Origin: Hydrogenophaga sp. A37
Lineage (GTDB): Bacteria > Pseudomonadota > Gammaproteobacteria > Burkholderiales > Burkholderiaceae_C
Length of the DNA: 39,875 nt
Direction of reading: 5' to 3'
Assembly (NCBI RefSeq): GCF_002001205.1
Contig: NZ_MUNZ01000126.1
Coordinates: 1-39,875, forward strand
The translations under genes and the position numbers were made by a program. Shown piece by piece: positions 14,178 to 22,566 of this stretch. Every line of letters begins with the position of its first letter. Position 1 is the first letter of the stretch. Under the pieces are notes generated by a model. It did no database searches. It saw only the letters and a list, made by a program, of their open reading frames with translations, and was not told the origin of the DNA.

Positions 14178-15458
14178 ATGGCGCAAGACAATCGATTGCA
14201 TTGTTCTTGTGTCGAAAGCCCCGCCTTGTCTCTCCCGCCTGCCTCCCGCTCTCCCTTGGCCGTGTTCCTCGGTCTGCCTTATGTGGCCTGGGTCATCCTG
14301 TATTGCGCCGTGACCTGGGGCGTTTTCGGTGCCCTGCTGGGCGCCGTCACGCCCAGCCTGCGCGCCCAGATGGGCGTGTCGTTCCAGCAGGTGGGTTGGC
14401 TGATGGCGATCTGGAGCGCGGGTGGCGCCATTGGCTCGCTGCTGGGGGGCGCCATCGCCAAGCGCTACCCGCCGCAGCGCCTGCTGGTCGTCTACACCAC
14501 GCTGGTGATGGGCGCGCTGGTGGGCGTGCTCACCGCGCCGAGTTTCGGCTGGCTGGCCTTCTTCATGGTCAGCATCGCCACCTTCGAGACGGCGCTGTTC
14601 ACCCTGGGCCACGGCCTGCTGGCAGAGATGAGCGACGACCCCGAGCAGCGCACCCGCATCATCGGGCTGGTGGACGTGGGCTACAGCCTGGGCACGGTGC
14701 TCTCGCCGCTGCTGGCCGCTGCCGCGCTGCTCGCCGACCCGAACTGGCGCGGCCCCTACCTCGTCTTTGCCCTGATGGCGCTGGCCTTGCTGGCCATGAC
14801 GCTGCAAAGTCGGCGCCTGAGCAGCGTGGGGTTCCGCACCGAGCTGCAACACGCCGACGGCGCCACTGGCACGCCGCTAACCCCCCTGGGGTATGCGGGG
14901 CTGCTGCGCGAGCCGCTGGTGCGCTGGGTGCTGGTGGCTGGCGTTTGCAGCGGCCTGTGCGAGTGGGGCCAGAACTTCTGGTTCGTGAGCTACGCCACCG
15001 AGGTGCTGGGCCTGCACGCGCAGAGCGCTCGCCTGGCGCTGGGCTTCCTGATGGCGGGCATGGTGGTCGGCCGCGTCTGGCAGGCCTTCTGGCACAGCCG
15101 CTTTTCGATGGAACAGAAGATCCAGGGCCTGGGCGTGCTGGCCACCGTGGCGCTGCTGGTCGTGTGGCTGCTGCCGGCGGGCGCGCCGTTCGCGGTGCTC
15201 GCGCTGTGCAACTTCGCCGCCGGTCTGGGGGTGTCGGTCGCCTTCCCCATCCTGCTTGGCACGGCGCTGCGCAGCTTCCCTCAGGAGGCACCGCGCCTTT
15301 CGGCGCTGTTGATGCTGTCGTTCACCGGCGGCGCCCAGGTGGCGGCCCTGTTCATGGGTCAACTGGCCGAAAGTTACGGACTGCGCAGTGCTTACGCGGT
15401 GCTGGTGGTGGGCGCGCTGGGGTTTGTGGTGTGCGCCTGGCGGCTCGGGCGGCGGTGA
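14178..15458 (+). CDS. MFS transporter (12 TM)
   Basis: A 426-residue major facilitator with about 12 hydrophobic segments, beginning after a short polar N-terminus at FLGLPYVAWVILYCAVTWG. The first cytoplasmic loop has GGAIAKRYPPQRLL in place of the textbook GxLaDrxGrr motif. The substrate cannot be told from sequence; the pattern recalls TsgA/fucose-permease-like carriers. GAGG lies just upstream of ATG 14178. It stands alone between two family A repeats. Conserved charged residues include E in ATFETALFTLGHG. Family secure, substrate unknown. Confidence 0.85.
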   Translation: MAQDNRLHCSCVESPALSLPPASRSPLAVFLGLPYVAWVILYCAVTWGVFGALLGAVTPSLRAQMGVSFQQVGWLMAIWSAGGAIGSLLGGAIAKRYPPQRLLVVYTTLVMGALVGVLTAPSFGWLAFFMVSIATFETALFTLGHGLLAEMSDDPEQRTRIIGLVDVGYSLGTVLSPLLAAAALLADPNWRGPYLVFALMALALLAMTLQSRRLSSVGFRTELQHADGATGTPLTPLGYAGLLREPLVRWVLVAGVCSGLCEWGQNFWFVSYATEVLGLHAQSARLALGFLMAGMVVGRVWQAFWHSRFSMEQKIQGLGVLATVALLVVWLLPAGAPFAVLALCNFAAGLGVSVAFPILLGTALRSFPQEAPRLSALLMLSFTGGAQVAALFMGQLAESYGLRSAYAVLVVGALGFVVCAWRLGRR

Positions 15459-15465
15459 ACTGAGA

Positions 15466-15545
15466 CACCCCCGCCGCGCTGCGCGCGGCGGCACGGGTCG
15501 TCCGGCAAAGCCGGCCCGGCGGTGGTGGCGCTGCTTCAGGCATTG
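15466..15545 (+). repeat. Family A palindromic intergenic repeat
   Basis: Shortened copy after the MFS stop codon: CCCCCGCCGCGCTGCGCG, then TCCGGCAAAGCCGG, followed by a divergent tail that runs up to the RND promoter region. Confidence 0.7.
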
Positions 15546-15562
15546 GGGTGGCGTGCCTAATG

Positions 15563-15588
15563 TACCCCTAGGGGTATAAATGTATACT
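15563..15588 (+). promoter_or_regulatory. Operator/promoter of RND - DUF2892 operon
   Basis: A perfect 14-bp palindrome TACCCCTAGGGGTA (15563-15576) overlaps a second inverted repeat GTATA-N4-TATAC (15574-15587). The second repeat coincides with the best -10 hexamer, TATACT (15583-15588). No good -35 is present. The C/G-run palindrome resembles operators of CsoR/FrmR/CstR-type repressors, and the AT arm resembles ArsR/BigR-type sites. No regulator gene is adjacent. Confidence 0.6.
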
Positions 15589-15610
15589 GCAGGCCGTATA
15601 GGAGAAGTCC

Positions 15611-16771
15611 ATGCCTGCCCGTTCCATTGGTTTCCGTCTGCCGTCGGCCTTGGCCATTCGTTTCACCCTGACCCGCCGCTGGGCTGGGGGCGCTTTGCCG
15701 CTTGCGCTGGGGGTGGCTGCGGTGTTGGCCATGGGCGGCGCGCACGCCGCTGGCGAGGCGCCCGTCGCCGGGCCGCAGGTGCCGGTGATCGCCGTGGGCG
15801 CCCAGGCCGTGGGTGCCGGCGCGGTGTTCGACGGCAGCCTGCAGGCGGTGCGTCAGAGCGTGCTCTCGGCGCAGGCCAGCGGGCGCATCGCCACGCTGTC
15901 GGTCAAGGCGGGTGACCGTGTGAAAGCCGGTCAGGTGCTGGCCGTGATCGACGACCGCGCCACACAGGCCGGTGTGGCGCAGGCCCAGGCCGGGATGGCC
16001 CAGGCCGACGCCAACCTGAGCAACGCCAAAGCGGCTTACGAGCGAGCCCGCGATCTGCGCGCCCAGGGGTTCCTGGCGCAAGCGGCGGTCGACTCCGCCC
16101 TGGCCCAGTACAAGGCCGCGCAGGCCGGCACCGCCTCTGCACGCGCCGGGCAAACGCAGGCCAGCGTGGCCCAGGGCTTCACGCGGCTGACCGCGCCTTG
16201 GGACGGCTGGGTGCTGGCCACCCACGCCGAGGCCGGCGCGCTGGCCACGCCGGGTGCGCCCGTGCTCACGGTCTACGCGCCGCAGCCGATCCGCGCCGTG
16301 GTGCACGTGCCGGCATCGATGCAGGCGCTCGCCTTGTCGGCCTCGAAGATCGAGGTGCAGCTGCCGGGCACCGACCAGTGGGTGGTGCCGTCGTCCCAGA
16401 CCAGCCTGCCCGCCGCCGACCCGGTGTCGCAGACGGTGGAGTGGCGCCTGAACCTGAGCGAGGCCGACGGCGCGAACCAGGTGCCGGGGCGCCAGACCAA
16501 GGTGCGTTTCGTGGGCGGCAGCGCGCAGGCCGACCGCCAGCGCCTCGTGGTGCCCGCGACCGCCTTGCTGCACCGGGGCGAGCTGACCGGCGTCTACGTG
16601 GTCACGAACAAAGGTGAAGGCAAGGCCGAAGGTTTTGCGCTGCGCGCCGTGCGCACCGGCGCAACGCACGGTGAAGGCGTCGAAGTGCTGGCGGGCCTGA
16701 AGGCCGGCGACCGCGTGGCGCTCGACCCGGTCCGAGCGGGTTTGGTTGGTGCACAGCCCGCCGCGAAATAA
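15611..16771 (+). CDS. RND efflux periplasmic adaptor (MFP/HlyD)
   Basis: A 386-residue periplasmic adaptor. A signal sequence occupies about residues 20-47 (hydrophobic GGALPLALGVAAVLAMGG, then AHAA as the likely cleavage site; no lipobox Cys). It is followed by the lipoyl/barrel-sandwich half (SGRIATLSVKAGDRVKAGQV), an Ala/Gln-rich coiled-coil hairpin (about 115-190), the second lipoyl half (RLTAPWDGWV) and the beta-barrel and membrane-proximal domains. GGAG upstream supports ATG 15611. It is 9 nt from the pump gene. Adaptor and pump would work with an outer-membrane channel; no TolC-type gene is in the window. Confidence 0.92.
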   Translation: MPARSIGFRLPSALAIRFTLTRRWAGGALPLALGVAAVLAMGGAHAAGEAPVAGPQVPVIAVGAQAVGAGAVFDGSLQAVRQSVLSAQASGRIATLSVKAGDRVKAGQVLAVIDDRATQAGVAQAQAGMAQADANLSNAKAAYERARDLRAQGFLAQAAVDSALAQYKAAQAGTASARAGQTQASVAQGFTRLTAPWDGWVLATHAEAGALATPGAPVLTVYAPQPIRAVVHVPASMQALALSASKIEVQLPGTDQWVVPSSQTSLPAADPVSQTVEWRLNLSEADGANQVPGRQTKVRFVGGSAQADRQRLVVPATALLHRGELTGVYVVTNKGEGKAEGFALRAVRTGATHGEGVEVLAGLKAGDRVALDPVRAGLVGAQPAAK

Positions 16772-16780
16772 GGCGACGCC

Positions 16781-19700
16781 ATGAGCCACCCGAACGATCT
16801 CTCCACGCTGGAGAAGCTCGGCTTCTCGGGCTCTGTGGCGCGGGCCTTCCAAGCCAACGCCATCACGCCGCTGTTGGCGCTGGTCGCGCTGCTGCTGGGC
16901 CTGTTCGCCGTGCTGGTCACGCCGCGCGAAGAAGAGCCGCAGATCAACGTGACCATGGCCAACGTGATCATCCCCTTCCCCGGTGCGTCGAGTGCCGACG
17001 TGGAGAAGATGGTCGCCGCGCCGGCCGAACACGTGCTCTCGCAGATCCAGGGCATCGAGCACACCACCTCGGTGGCGCGCCCCGGCGTGGCCGTGCTCAC
17101 CGTGCAGTTCAAGGTGGGTGTGCCGCGCACCGAGGCGCTGGTGCGTCTGTACGACGTGCTCAACGCGAATCAGGACTGGCTGCCCCGGGGCCTGGGTGTG
17201 ATGACCCCCATCGTCAAGCCCAAGGGCATCGACGACGTGCCGGTGCTCGCCGCCACCTTGTGGACGAAGGACGCGCAGAGCGCCTTCGATCTGGAGCGCG
17301 TGGCACACGCGGTCGAAACCGAGCTCAAGCGCGTGCCCGGCACCCGCGAGGTGGTCACTATCGGTGGCCCGGGCCGGGCGGTGCACGTGTGGCTGGAGCC
17401 AAACCAGCTGCGCGAGCGCGGCGTGAGCGTGCAGGCGCTGCAGGGCGCCATCGCCTCGGCCAACCAGGCCATGCCCTCGGGCTCGGTGGTCAATCCGAAC
17501 CCTGCCAAGGGCGAGCCCGGCATGCTGTCGGTGGAAACCGGCGAGTTCCTGCAGAACGCGCAGGACGTGGGCGACATCGTGGTCGGCGTGACGGGCAAGG
17601 CGGGTGAGGGCCGGCCGATCTACCTGCGCGAAGTGGCGCGCGTGGAAGCCGGCGCACAGCTGCCGCAGCTCTACGTGTGGTTCACCCCCGGCGCCGCCGA
17701 CGCGGCCCACGCCGGGCAACAAGGCCAGAACCACCCGGCCGTCACCATCACCGTGACCAAGAAGCCCGGTGAAAACGCCGTGGACGTGGCCGCCGGCGTG
17801 CGCGAGCGGCTGGACAACCTGAAAAACACCGTGATCCCGGACGACGTGAACGTCGCCATCACGCGCGACTACGGCGAAACCGCCGCGGCCAAGGCCAACA
17901 AGCTGATCCAGAAGCTGATCTTCGCGACTGGCAGCGTGATCATCCTGGTGGGGCTGGCGCTGGGCCGGCGCGAGGCCATCATCGTCGGCGCGGCCGTGAT
18001 CCTCACGCTCACGGCCACGTTGTTCGCCAGCTGGGCCTGGGGCTTCACGCTCAACCGCGTGTCGCTGTTCGCGCTGATCTTCTCCATCGGCATCCTGGTC
18101 GACGACGCCATCGTGGTGGTGGAAAACATCCACCGCCACCGCATGCTCACGCCGCACGATCCGCTGTCGGTGATCATTCCTCGCGCGGTCGACGAAGTGG
18201 GCGGCCCCACCATCCTGGCCACCTTCACCGTCATCGCCGCGCTGCTGCCCATGGCGTTTGTGAGCGGCCTGATGGGCCCCTACATGAGCCCGATCCCGAT
18301 CAACGCCAGCATGGGCATGGCGATCTCGCTGGCGATTGCCTTCACCGTAACACCCTGGCTCGCGCTCAAGCTGACGAAGACCGGCGAAGGCCACGCCGCG
18401 CACGGCCCCGGCACGATCACGCGCACGCTGCAGAACGTGTTCACGCGCACCCTCACGCCGCTGCTGCAGAGCGCGAAAAAGCGCTGGCTGCTGGCGGCCG
18501 GCATTGGCGGCGCGCTGCTGCTCTCGGTGAGCCTGGCGCTGGTGCCCAATTCGTTCCTGGGCGTGGTGCTCAAGATGCTGCCCTTCGACAACAAGAGCGA
18601 GTACCAGGTGGTGGTGGACATGCCCGCCGGCACGCCGCTGGAAGGCACCACCGCCGCGCTGCAGGCCATGACGGCCTGGCTCGCCACGCAGCCCGAGGTG
18701 GCCAACGTGCAGGGCTACGCCGGCACCGCCAGCCCCATCACCTTCAACGGCCTGGTGCGCCAGTACTACCTGCGCGCCGAGGCCGAAGGCGGCGACCTGC
18801 AGGTCAACCTGATCGACGCGCACTCGCGGCATGAGCAGAGCCACGCCATCGCGCAACGCCACCGCCCCGCGCTGGAGAAGATCGCCGCCGAACACGGCGC
18901 TCGCGTCAAGGTGGTGGAAGTGCCGCCCGGCCCGCCGGTGATGTCGCCCATCGTGGCCGAGGTCTATGGGCCGGACCAGGATGGTCGCGCCGAACTCGCC
19001 CAGCGTGTGGCGAAAGCCTTCGCCGGCACGCCCGACATCGTGGGCGTGGACACCTCGCTGAAAGAGAACGCCCCGCGCGCCTTCCTGCGCATCCAGCGCC
19101 AGCGCGCCGAGTCGCTGGGCATCCCGGTGCAGGTGATCGCACAGACCGTGCATGCCGCGCTCTCGGGCTCCGATGCGGCTTACCTGCATGACGGCCACGC
19201 GAAGTTCGCGGTGCCGGTGCGCCTGCAGCTGCCGCTGGACCAGCAAGTGGGTCTGGACGCGCTGCTCGCGCTGCCCCTGAAGGCGGCGAACGGTGCGATG
19301 GTGCCGCTGTCCGAGCTGGTGACGGTGGAGCGCGGCGTGATCGACCAGCCGCGCTACACCAAAGACATGCTGCCGGTGACCTACGTGTTCGGCGACATGG
19401 CCGGTTCGCTCGATTCACCGCTGTACGGCCTGTTCGGCATCCGCTCGTCGATGCAAGCCGCCGCGCTGCCCAACACCGGCGAACTCGGCGAGTACTGGAT
19501 CAGCCAGCCCAAGGACCCGTACCGCCAGTACGCGGTGAAGTGGGACGGCGAGTGGCAGATCACCTACGAGACCTTCCGCGACATGGGCGCGGCCTATGGC
19601 GTCGGACTGATCCTGATCTACCTGCTGGTGGTGGCGCAGTTCAAGAGCTACCTCACGCCGCTGATCATCATGGCGCCGATCCCGCTGACCATCATCGGCG

Positions 19701-20077
19701 TGATGCCGGGCCACGCGCTGCTCAACGCGCAGTACACGGCGACCAGCATGATCGGCATGATCGCGCTGGCCGGCATCATCGTGCGCAACTCCATCCTGCT
19801 GGTGGACTTCATCGAGCTCGAAACCCGGCGCGGCGTGCCCTTTGCCGAGGCCGTGGTGCAGTCCGCCGCGGTGCGCGCGCAGCCCATCGCGCTGACCGGC
19901 CTGGCCGCCATGATGGGCGCCTTCTTCATCCTCGACGACCCGATCTTCAACGGCCTGGCGATCTCGCTGATCTTCGGCATCGCCGTGTCCACGCTGCTCA
20001 CGCTGGTCGTCATCCCGGTGCTCTATTTCGCCACGTACAAAAATGACCCCCTGCGCCGCTTCGCGTCTTCCCCCTGA
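16781..20077 (+). CDS. RND efflux pump, inner-membrane permease
   Basis: A 1098-residue AcrB/MexB-like proton antiporter, slightly longer than the usual 1020-1050. TM1 starts near residue 30 (ITPLLALVALLLGLFAVLV). The TM4 proton-relay motif is FSIGILVDDAIVVVENIH, and the second half repeats the plan (MIGMIALAGIIVRNSILLVD). The large periplasmic loops follow TM1 and TM7. The substrate is uncertain; co-occurrence with a DUF2892 gene hints at sulfur compounds or oxidant stress rather than drugs (inference). The last 11 or so residues (about DPLRRFASSP) lie inside a family A repeat, so the native C-terminus appears replaced. Confidence 0.93.
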   Translation: MSHPNDLSTLEKLGFSGSVARAFQANAITPLLALVALLLGLFAVLVTPREEEPQINVTMANVIIPFPGASSADVEKMVAAPAEHVLSQIQGIEHTTSVARPGVAVLTVQFKVGVPRTEALVRLYDVLNANQDWLPRGLGVMTPIVKPKGIDDVPVLAATLWTKDAQSAFDLERVAHAVETELKRVPGTREVVTIGGPGRAVHVWLEPNQLRERGVSVQALQGAIASANQAMPSGSVVNPNPAKGEPGMLSVETGEFLQNAQDVGDIVVGVTGKAGEGRPIYLREVARVEAGAQLPQLYVWFTPGAADAAHAGQQGQNHPAVTITVTKKPGENAVDVAAGVRERLDNLKNTVIPDDVNVAITRDYGETAAAKANKLIQKLIFATGSVIILVGLALGRREAIIVGAAVILTLTATLFASWAWGFTLNRVSLFALIFSIGILVDDAIVVVENIHRHRMLTPHDPLSVIIPRAVDEVGGPTILATFTVIAALLPMAFVSGLMGPYMSPIPINASMGMAISLAIAFTVTPWLALKLTKTGEGHAAHGPGTITRTLQNVFTRTLTPLLQSAKKRWLLAAGIGGALLLSVSLALVPNSFLGVVLKMLPFDNKSEYQVVVDMPAGTPLEGTTAALQAMTAWLATQPEVANVQGYAGTASPITFNGLVRQYYLRAEAEGGDLQVNLIDAHSRHEQSHAIAQRHRPALEKIAAEHGARVKVVEVPPGPPVMSPIVAEVYGPDQDGRAELAQRVAKAFAGTPDIVGVDTSLKENAPRAFLRIQRQRAESLGIPVQVIAQTVHAALSGSDAAYLHDGHAKFAVPVRLQLPLDQQVGLDALLALPLKAANGAMVPLSELVTVERGVIDQPRYTKDMLPVTYVFGDMAGSLDSPLYGLFGIRSSMQAAALPNTGELGEYWISQPKDPYRQYAVKWDGEWQITYETFRDMGAAYGVGLILIYLLVVAQFKSYLTPLIIMAPIPLTIIGVMPGHALLNAQYTATSMIGMIALAGIIVRNSILLVDFIELETRRGVPFAEAVVQSAAVRAQPIALTGLAAMMGAFFILDDPIFNGLAISLIFGIAVSTLLTLVVIPVLYFATYKNDPLRRFASSP

Positions 20078-20120
20078 GGGGGACGCACCCCTGTGGCCCG
20101 GCAAAGCCGGTTCCACGGGT
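20044..20120 (+). repeat. Family A repeat overlapping the RND stop codon
   Basis: CCCCCTGCGCCGCTTCGCG, then CCCCCTGAGGGGG, then CCCGGCAAAGCCGGTTCCAC. Unlike the other copies it begins before the upstream stop codon and supplies that stop (TGA at 20075-20077). Confidence 0.8.
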
Positions 20121-20185
20121 GCCCTGGTGGGAGGCACGCGCTCCGGGCAAGCCAGTTTTCTCGTGTTTTTTTCAAGGAGTCTGAA

Positions 20186-20422
20186 ATGACCGTCGAACGC
20201 TACATCCGCCTCATGGCCGGCACCGTGGTCCTGATCTCGCTGGCCCTGGGTTACCACGGCAGCCCCATCTTCGTCAGCGAGTGGTTCCTCGCGCTGACCG
20301 CCTTCGCCGGCTTCAACCTGGCGCAGTCCGGCATCACCGGCTTCTGCCCGCCGGCCATTCTGTTCAAGAAGATGGGTGTGCCCGAAGGCAATGGCTCGTG
20401 CGGCGGCGGAAAATGCAGCTGA
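20186..20422 (+). CDS. DUF2892 (YgaP transmembrane-type) protein
   Basis: A 78-residue inner-membrane protein with two hydrophobic helices (LMAGTVVLISLALGY and FLALTAFAGFNLAQSGI). The conserved FCPPAILFKKMG motif follows, and the protein ends CGGGKC, giving three cysteines in the C-terminal third. This is the DUF2892 domain, found alone or fused to rhodanese in YgaP, and linked to sulfur transfer. AAGGAG at 20174-20179 fixes the start at ATG 20186. Position downstream of the RND genes suggests a shared operon, although a family A repeat lies between them and may reduce read-through. Confidence 0.88.
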   Translation: MTVERYIRLMAGTVVLISLALGYHGSPIFVSEWFLALTAFAGFNLAQSGITGFCPPAILFKKMGVPEGNGSCGGGKCS

Positions 20423-20540
20423 TGATGCCCCCAAGCGTCTTCTCCCCTACGGGGCGAATCCGGGGCTCCGCCGCTTCGCGGGTCGCTGCCCCCCGAGGGG
20501 GCTGATCCGCCTTGGGGCGGCCCGGCGGCGGATCGCTTTC
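20423..20540 (+). repeat. Divergent GC-rich intergenic repeat
   Basis: Contains CCCCCCGAGGGGGC, GGGGCTCCGCCGCTTCGCGG and GATCCGCC facing GGCGGATC (with CCTTGGGGCGGCCCGG between). It resembles family A in its three hairpins but shares little direct identity. It fills the gap between the DUF2892 and TDT genes. Confidence 0.6.
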
Positions 20541-20567
20541 CCTTCGATCAACACCTCCTCATCCATC

Positions 20568-21602
20568 ATGTCCAGTCCCACCCCGTTGAAGTTCCTCATG
20601 CCCGGCTGGTTCTCGCTGGTCATGGGCCTGTGTGGCCTGTCGCTGGCCTGGCACCGCGCCGGCCCCCTGCTGGGCGACATGGCCCATGGCATCGCGCTGG
20701 TGACCGGGGTGCTGGCGCTGGGGGTGTTCGGGGTGCTGCTCGTGGCCTCGCTGCTGCGCGCCTCGCGCTACCCGGCGGCGCTGGCCGACGACCTGAAGCA
20801 CCCGGTGCGCCACGCCTTCGTCGCGGCTTTCCCGGTGTCGCTGCTGTTGCTGGCCACGGTGGGTGTGGCGCTTGGCGGTGCCGACGGCGGCCTCTCGCTG
20901 TTCTGGCGCGCCATCTGGTGGGCCGGCAGCCTGGGCCAGTTCTGGGCCACGGTCTGGGTGCTGGGCCGCTGGCTCGCGCCCATCGTCACCGCGCCGGGCC
21001 AGGGGCCGGGCAACACGGGGCTGTGGCCGGCGGTCACGCCCGTGCTGCTGATTCCGGTGGTGGGCAACGTGGTCGCGCCGCTGGCGGGCCTGCCGCTGGG
21101 GCACACCGGCTGGGCTTCGGCGCAGTTCGGCATCGGTGCCTTTCTCTGGCCGGTGGTGATCGCGCTGATCCTGGCGCGTCGCATCGCCCACAGCCCGCTG
21201 CCCGACCGCATCCTGCCCGCCTGGTTCATCGTCGTGGCGCCACCCGCCGTTATCGGCCTCGTGCTGGCGCAGATGCAGGCGCCGCTGATCGCGGTGCAGG
21301 CGCTGTGGGGACTGGCGCTGTTCTTCGTGCTCTGGGTGCTGCCGGTGCTCAAGCGCGCCATCAGCCAGCCCTTCGGTGTGGCGTTCTGGGCGCTGTCGTT
21401 CCCGCTCGCCGCCTTCACCACGCTCACGCTGCGCCTGGTGGAGCTGCAGGGAGCGACCGGTGGCGCCTTGCAGATGGCCGGCGTGCTGCTGCTCGCCGCC
21501 ACCTCCATGGTCGTGCTCTGGCTCGGCTTCGCCACCGTGAAGGGCCTGCGCGACGGTTCGCTGCTCGCGCCCGAGCCGGTGGCCAACATCGTGCTGGCTT
21601 GA
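20568..21602 (+). CDS. TDT/SLAC1-family transporter (TehA-like)
   Basis: A 344-residue integral membrane protein with about 10 hydrophobic segments, beginning LKFLMPGWFSLVMGLCGLSLA, the N-terminal signature of the tellurite-resistance/dicarboxylate (TDT) and SLAC1 anion-channel family. Members carry anions such as C4-dicarboxylates, sulfite or nitrate, or confer tellurite resistance. Given the DUF2892 gene before it and the TauE/SafE gene after it, sulfite or a related sulfur anion is the favoured substrate here (inference). ATG 20568 begins directly at the first helix; the longer frame runs through a repeat. No good Shine-Dalgarno is visible. Confidence 0.85.
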   Translation: MSSPTPLKFLMPGWFSLVMGLCGLSLAWHRAGPLLGDMAHGIALVTGVLALGVFGVLLVASLLRASRYPAALADDLKHPVRHAFVAAFPVSLLLLATVGVALGGADGGLSLFWRAIWWAGSLGQFWATVWVLGRWLAPIVTAPGQGPGNTGLWPAVTPVLLIPVVGNVVAPLAGLPLGHTGWASAQFGIGAFLWPVVIALILARRIAHSPLPDRILPAWFIVVAPPAVIGLVLAQMQAPLIAVQALWGLALFFVLWVLPVLKRAISQPFGVAFWALSFPLAAFTTLTLRLVELQGATGGALQMAGVLLLAATSMVVLWLGFATVKGLRDGSLLAPEPVANIVLA

Positions 21603-21606
21603 GGGA

Positions 21607-21690
21607 ACACCCCCGCCGCGCTGCGCGCGACCCCCTCCAGGGGGCGATGCGGTGCGGCCCGGCGGAGCCGGTTCCGCCGCATCCTGAGCT
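21607..21690 (+). repeat. Family A palindromic intergenic repeat
   Basis: Follows the TDT stop codon by 4 nt: CCCCCGCCGCGCTGCGCGCG, then CCCTCCAGGGGGCG, then CCCGGCGGAGCCGGTTCCG and CGCATCCTGA. Confidence 0.8.
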
Positions 21691-21724
21691 CATGCCCTTC
21701 GCGCCGGAGACCGTCCTGGTAGCG

Positions 21725-21750
21725 CGGCGGGTTTCCCGCCGAACAGTTTT
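21725..21750 (+). terminator. Stem-loop between TDT and TauE genes
   Basis: CGGCGGG-TTT-CCCGCCG forms a 7-bp GC stem followed by AACAGTTTT. The interrupted U-tract makes it a weak intrinsic terminator, or a hairpin in the leader of the TauE/SafE gene. Confidence 0.4.
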
Positions 21751-21798
21751 GCCCGCGATGAAGTGAATCGGGTGCGGGCCGACCGGAATAATCGGCGC

Positions 21799-22566
21799 AT
21801 GGACTTCCTCACTGTTTCGCCCCTGCTCGCCATCGCCGCCTTTGCCGCCGGCGTGCTCAACGCCATCGCGGGCGGTGGCAGCTTTCTCACCTTTCCCGCG
21901 CTCGTGTTCGCGGGCGTGCCGCCGATCACGGCCAATGCAACGAGCGCGCTCGCGGTGAGCCCCGGTTACTTTGGCAGCACGCTGGGCTTCAAGCCCGAGC
22001 TGCGCGCGCTGCCACGCGAGCGACTGGTGCGCGAGATGCTGATCTGTGCCGTGGGCGGCGTGGCGGGCGCGCTGTTGCTGCTGGTCACGCCTGCGCGGCT
22101 GTTCTCGGGCATCGTGCCCTGGCTGCTGCTGTTCGCGACCGTGCTGTTTGCGGCCGGGCCGGGCATCGCGCGCCGCGCGCAGGCCGCTGCACCCCACGGC
22201 CCGGCCACGGTCCGCTGGCAGGAACCCGCGCTGCTCGCGGTGGCGGTCTATGGCGGCTATTTCAACGGCGGTCTGGGCATCCTGCTCATGGCGCTGTATA
22301 CCGTGGCCGGTGAGGCGCGGCTGAACACGGTCAACGCGCTGAAGAACCTCAACTCGCTGGTGCTGTCATGGCTGTCGGTCGCGGCCTTCGTGATCGCGGG
22401 CGCCATCGCCTGGCAACCGGGGCTGCTGATGATGGTGGCCGCCACGGCGGGCGGCTTCATGGGTGCACGTTGGTCGAAACGCCTGCCCGTGGCCTGGGTG
22501 CGCGGTGGCGTGATCGTCACCGGCCTGGTGATGAGCGCGGTGTTCTTTTATCGGAACGCGGCCTGA
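21799..22566 (+). CDS. TauE/SafE family sulfite exporter-like protein
   Basis: A 255-residue membrane protein with about 7-8 hydrophobic segments. The N-terminal GVLNAIAGGGSFLTFPAL and the mid-protein VYGGYFNGGLGILLMAL repeat the family's duplicated half, and NATSALAVSPGYFGS matches the conserved (N)ATS segment. Family members export sulfite, sulfoacetate or other organosulfur anions. ATG 21799 puts the first helix at the N-terminus. Its TGA is followed at once by the stop of the convergent exoD-like gene: the two stops form TGATCA with no spacer. Substrate inferred only from family and neighbours. Confidence 0.88.
   Translation: MDFLTVSPLLAIAAFAAGVLNAIAGGGSFLTFPALVFAGVPPITANATSALAVSPGYFGSTLGFKPELRALPRERLVREMLICAVGGVAGALLLLVTPARLFSGIVPWLLLFATVLFAAGPGIARRAQAAAPHGPATVRWQEPALLAVAVYGGYFNGGLGILLMALYTVAGEARLNTVNALKNLNSLVLSWLSVAAFVIAGAIAWQPGLLMMVAATAGGFMGARWSKRLPVAWVRGGVIVTGLVMSAVFFYRNAA

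Noticed and set aside
15557..19246. 1229-codon open frame on the minus strand opposite the RND genes
   Set aside because: It is a His/Arg/Gly-rich mirror of a clearly coding RND adaptor and pump; GC-rich DNA leaves this antisense frame free of stops.
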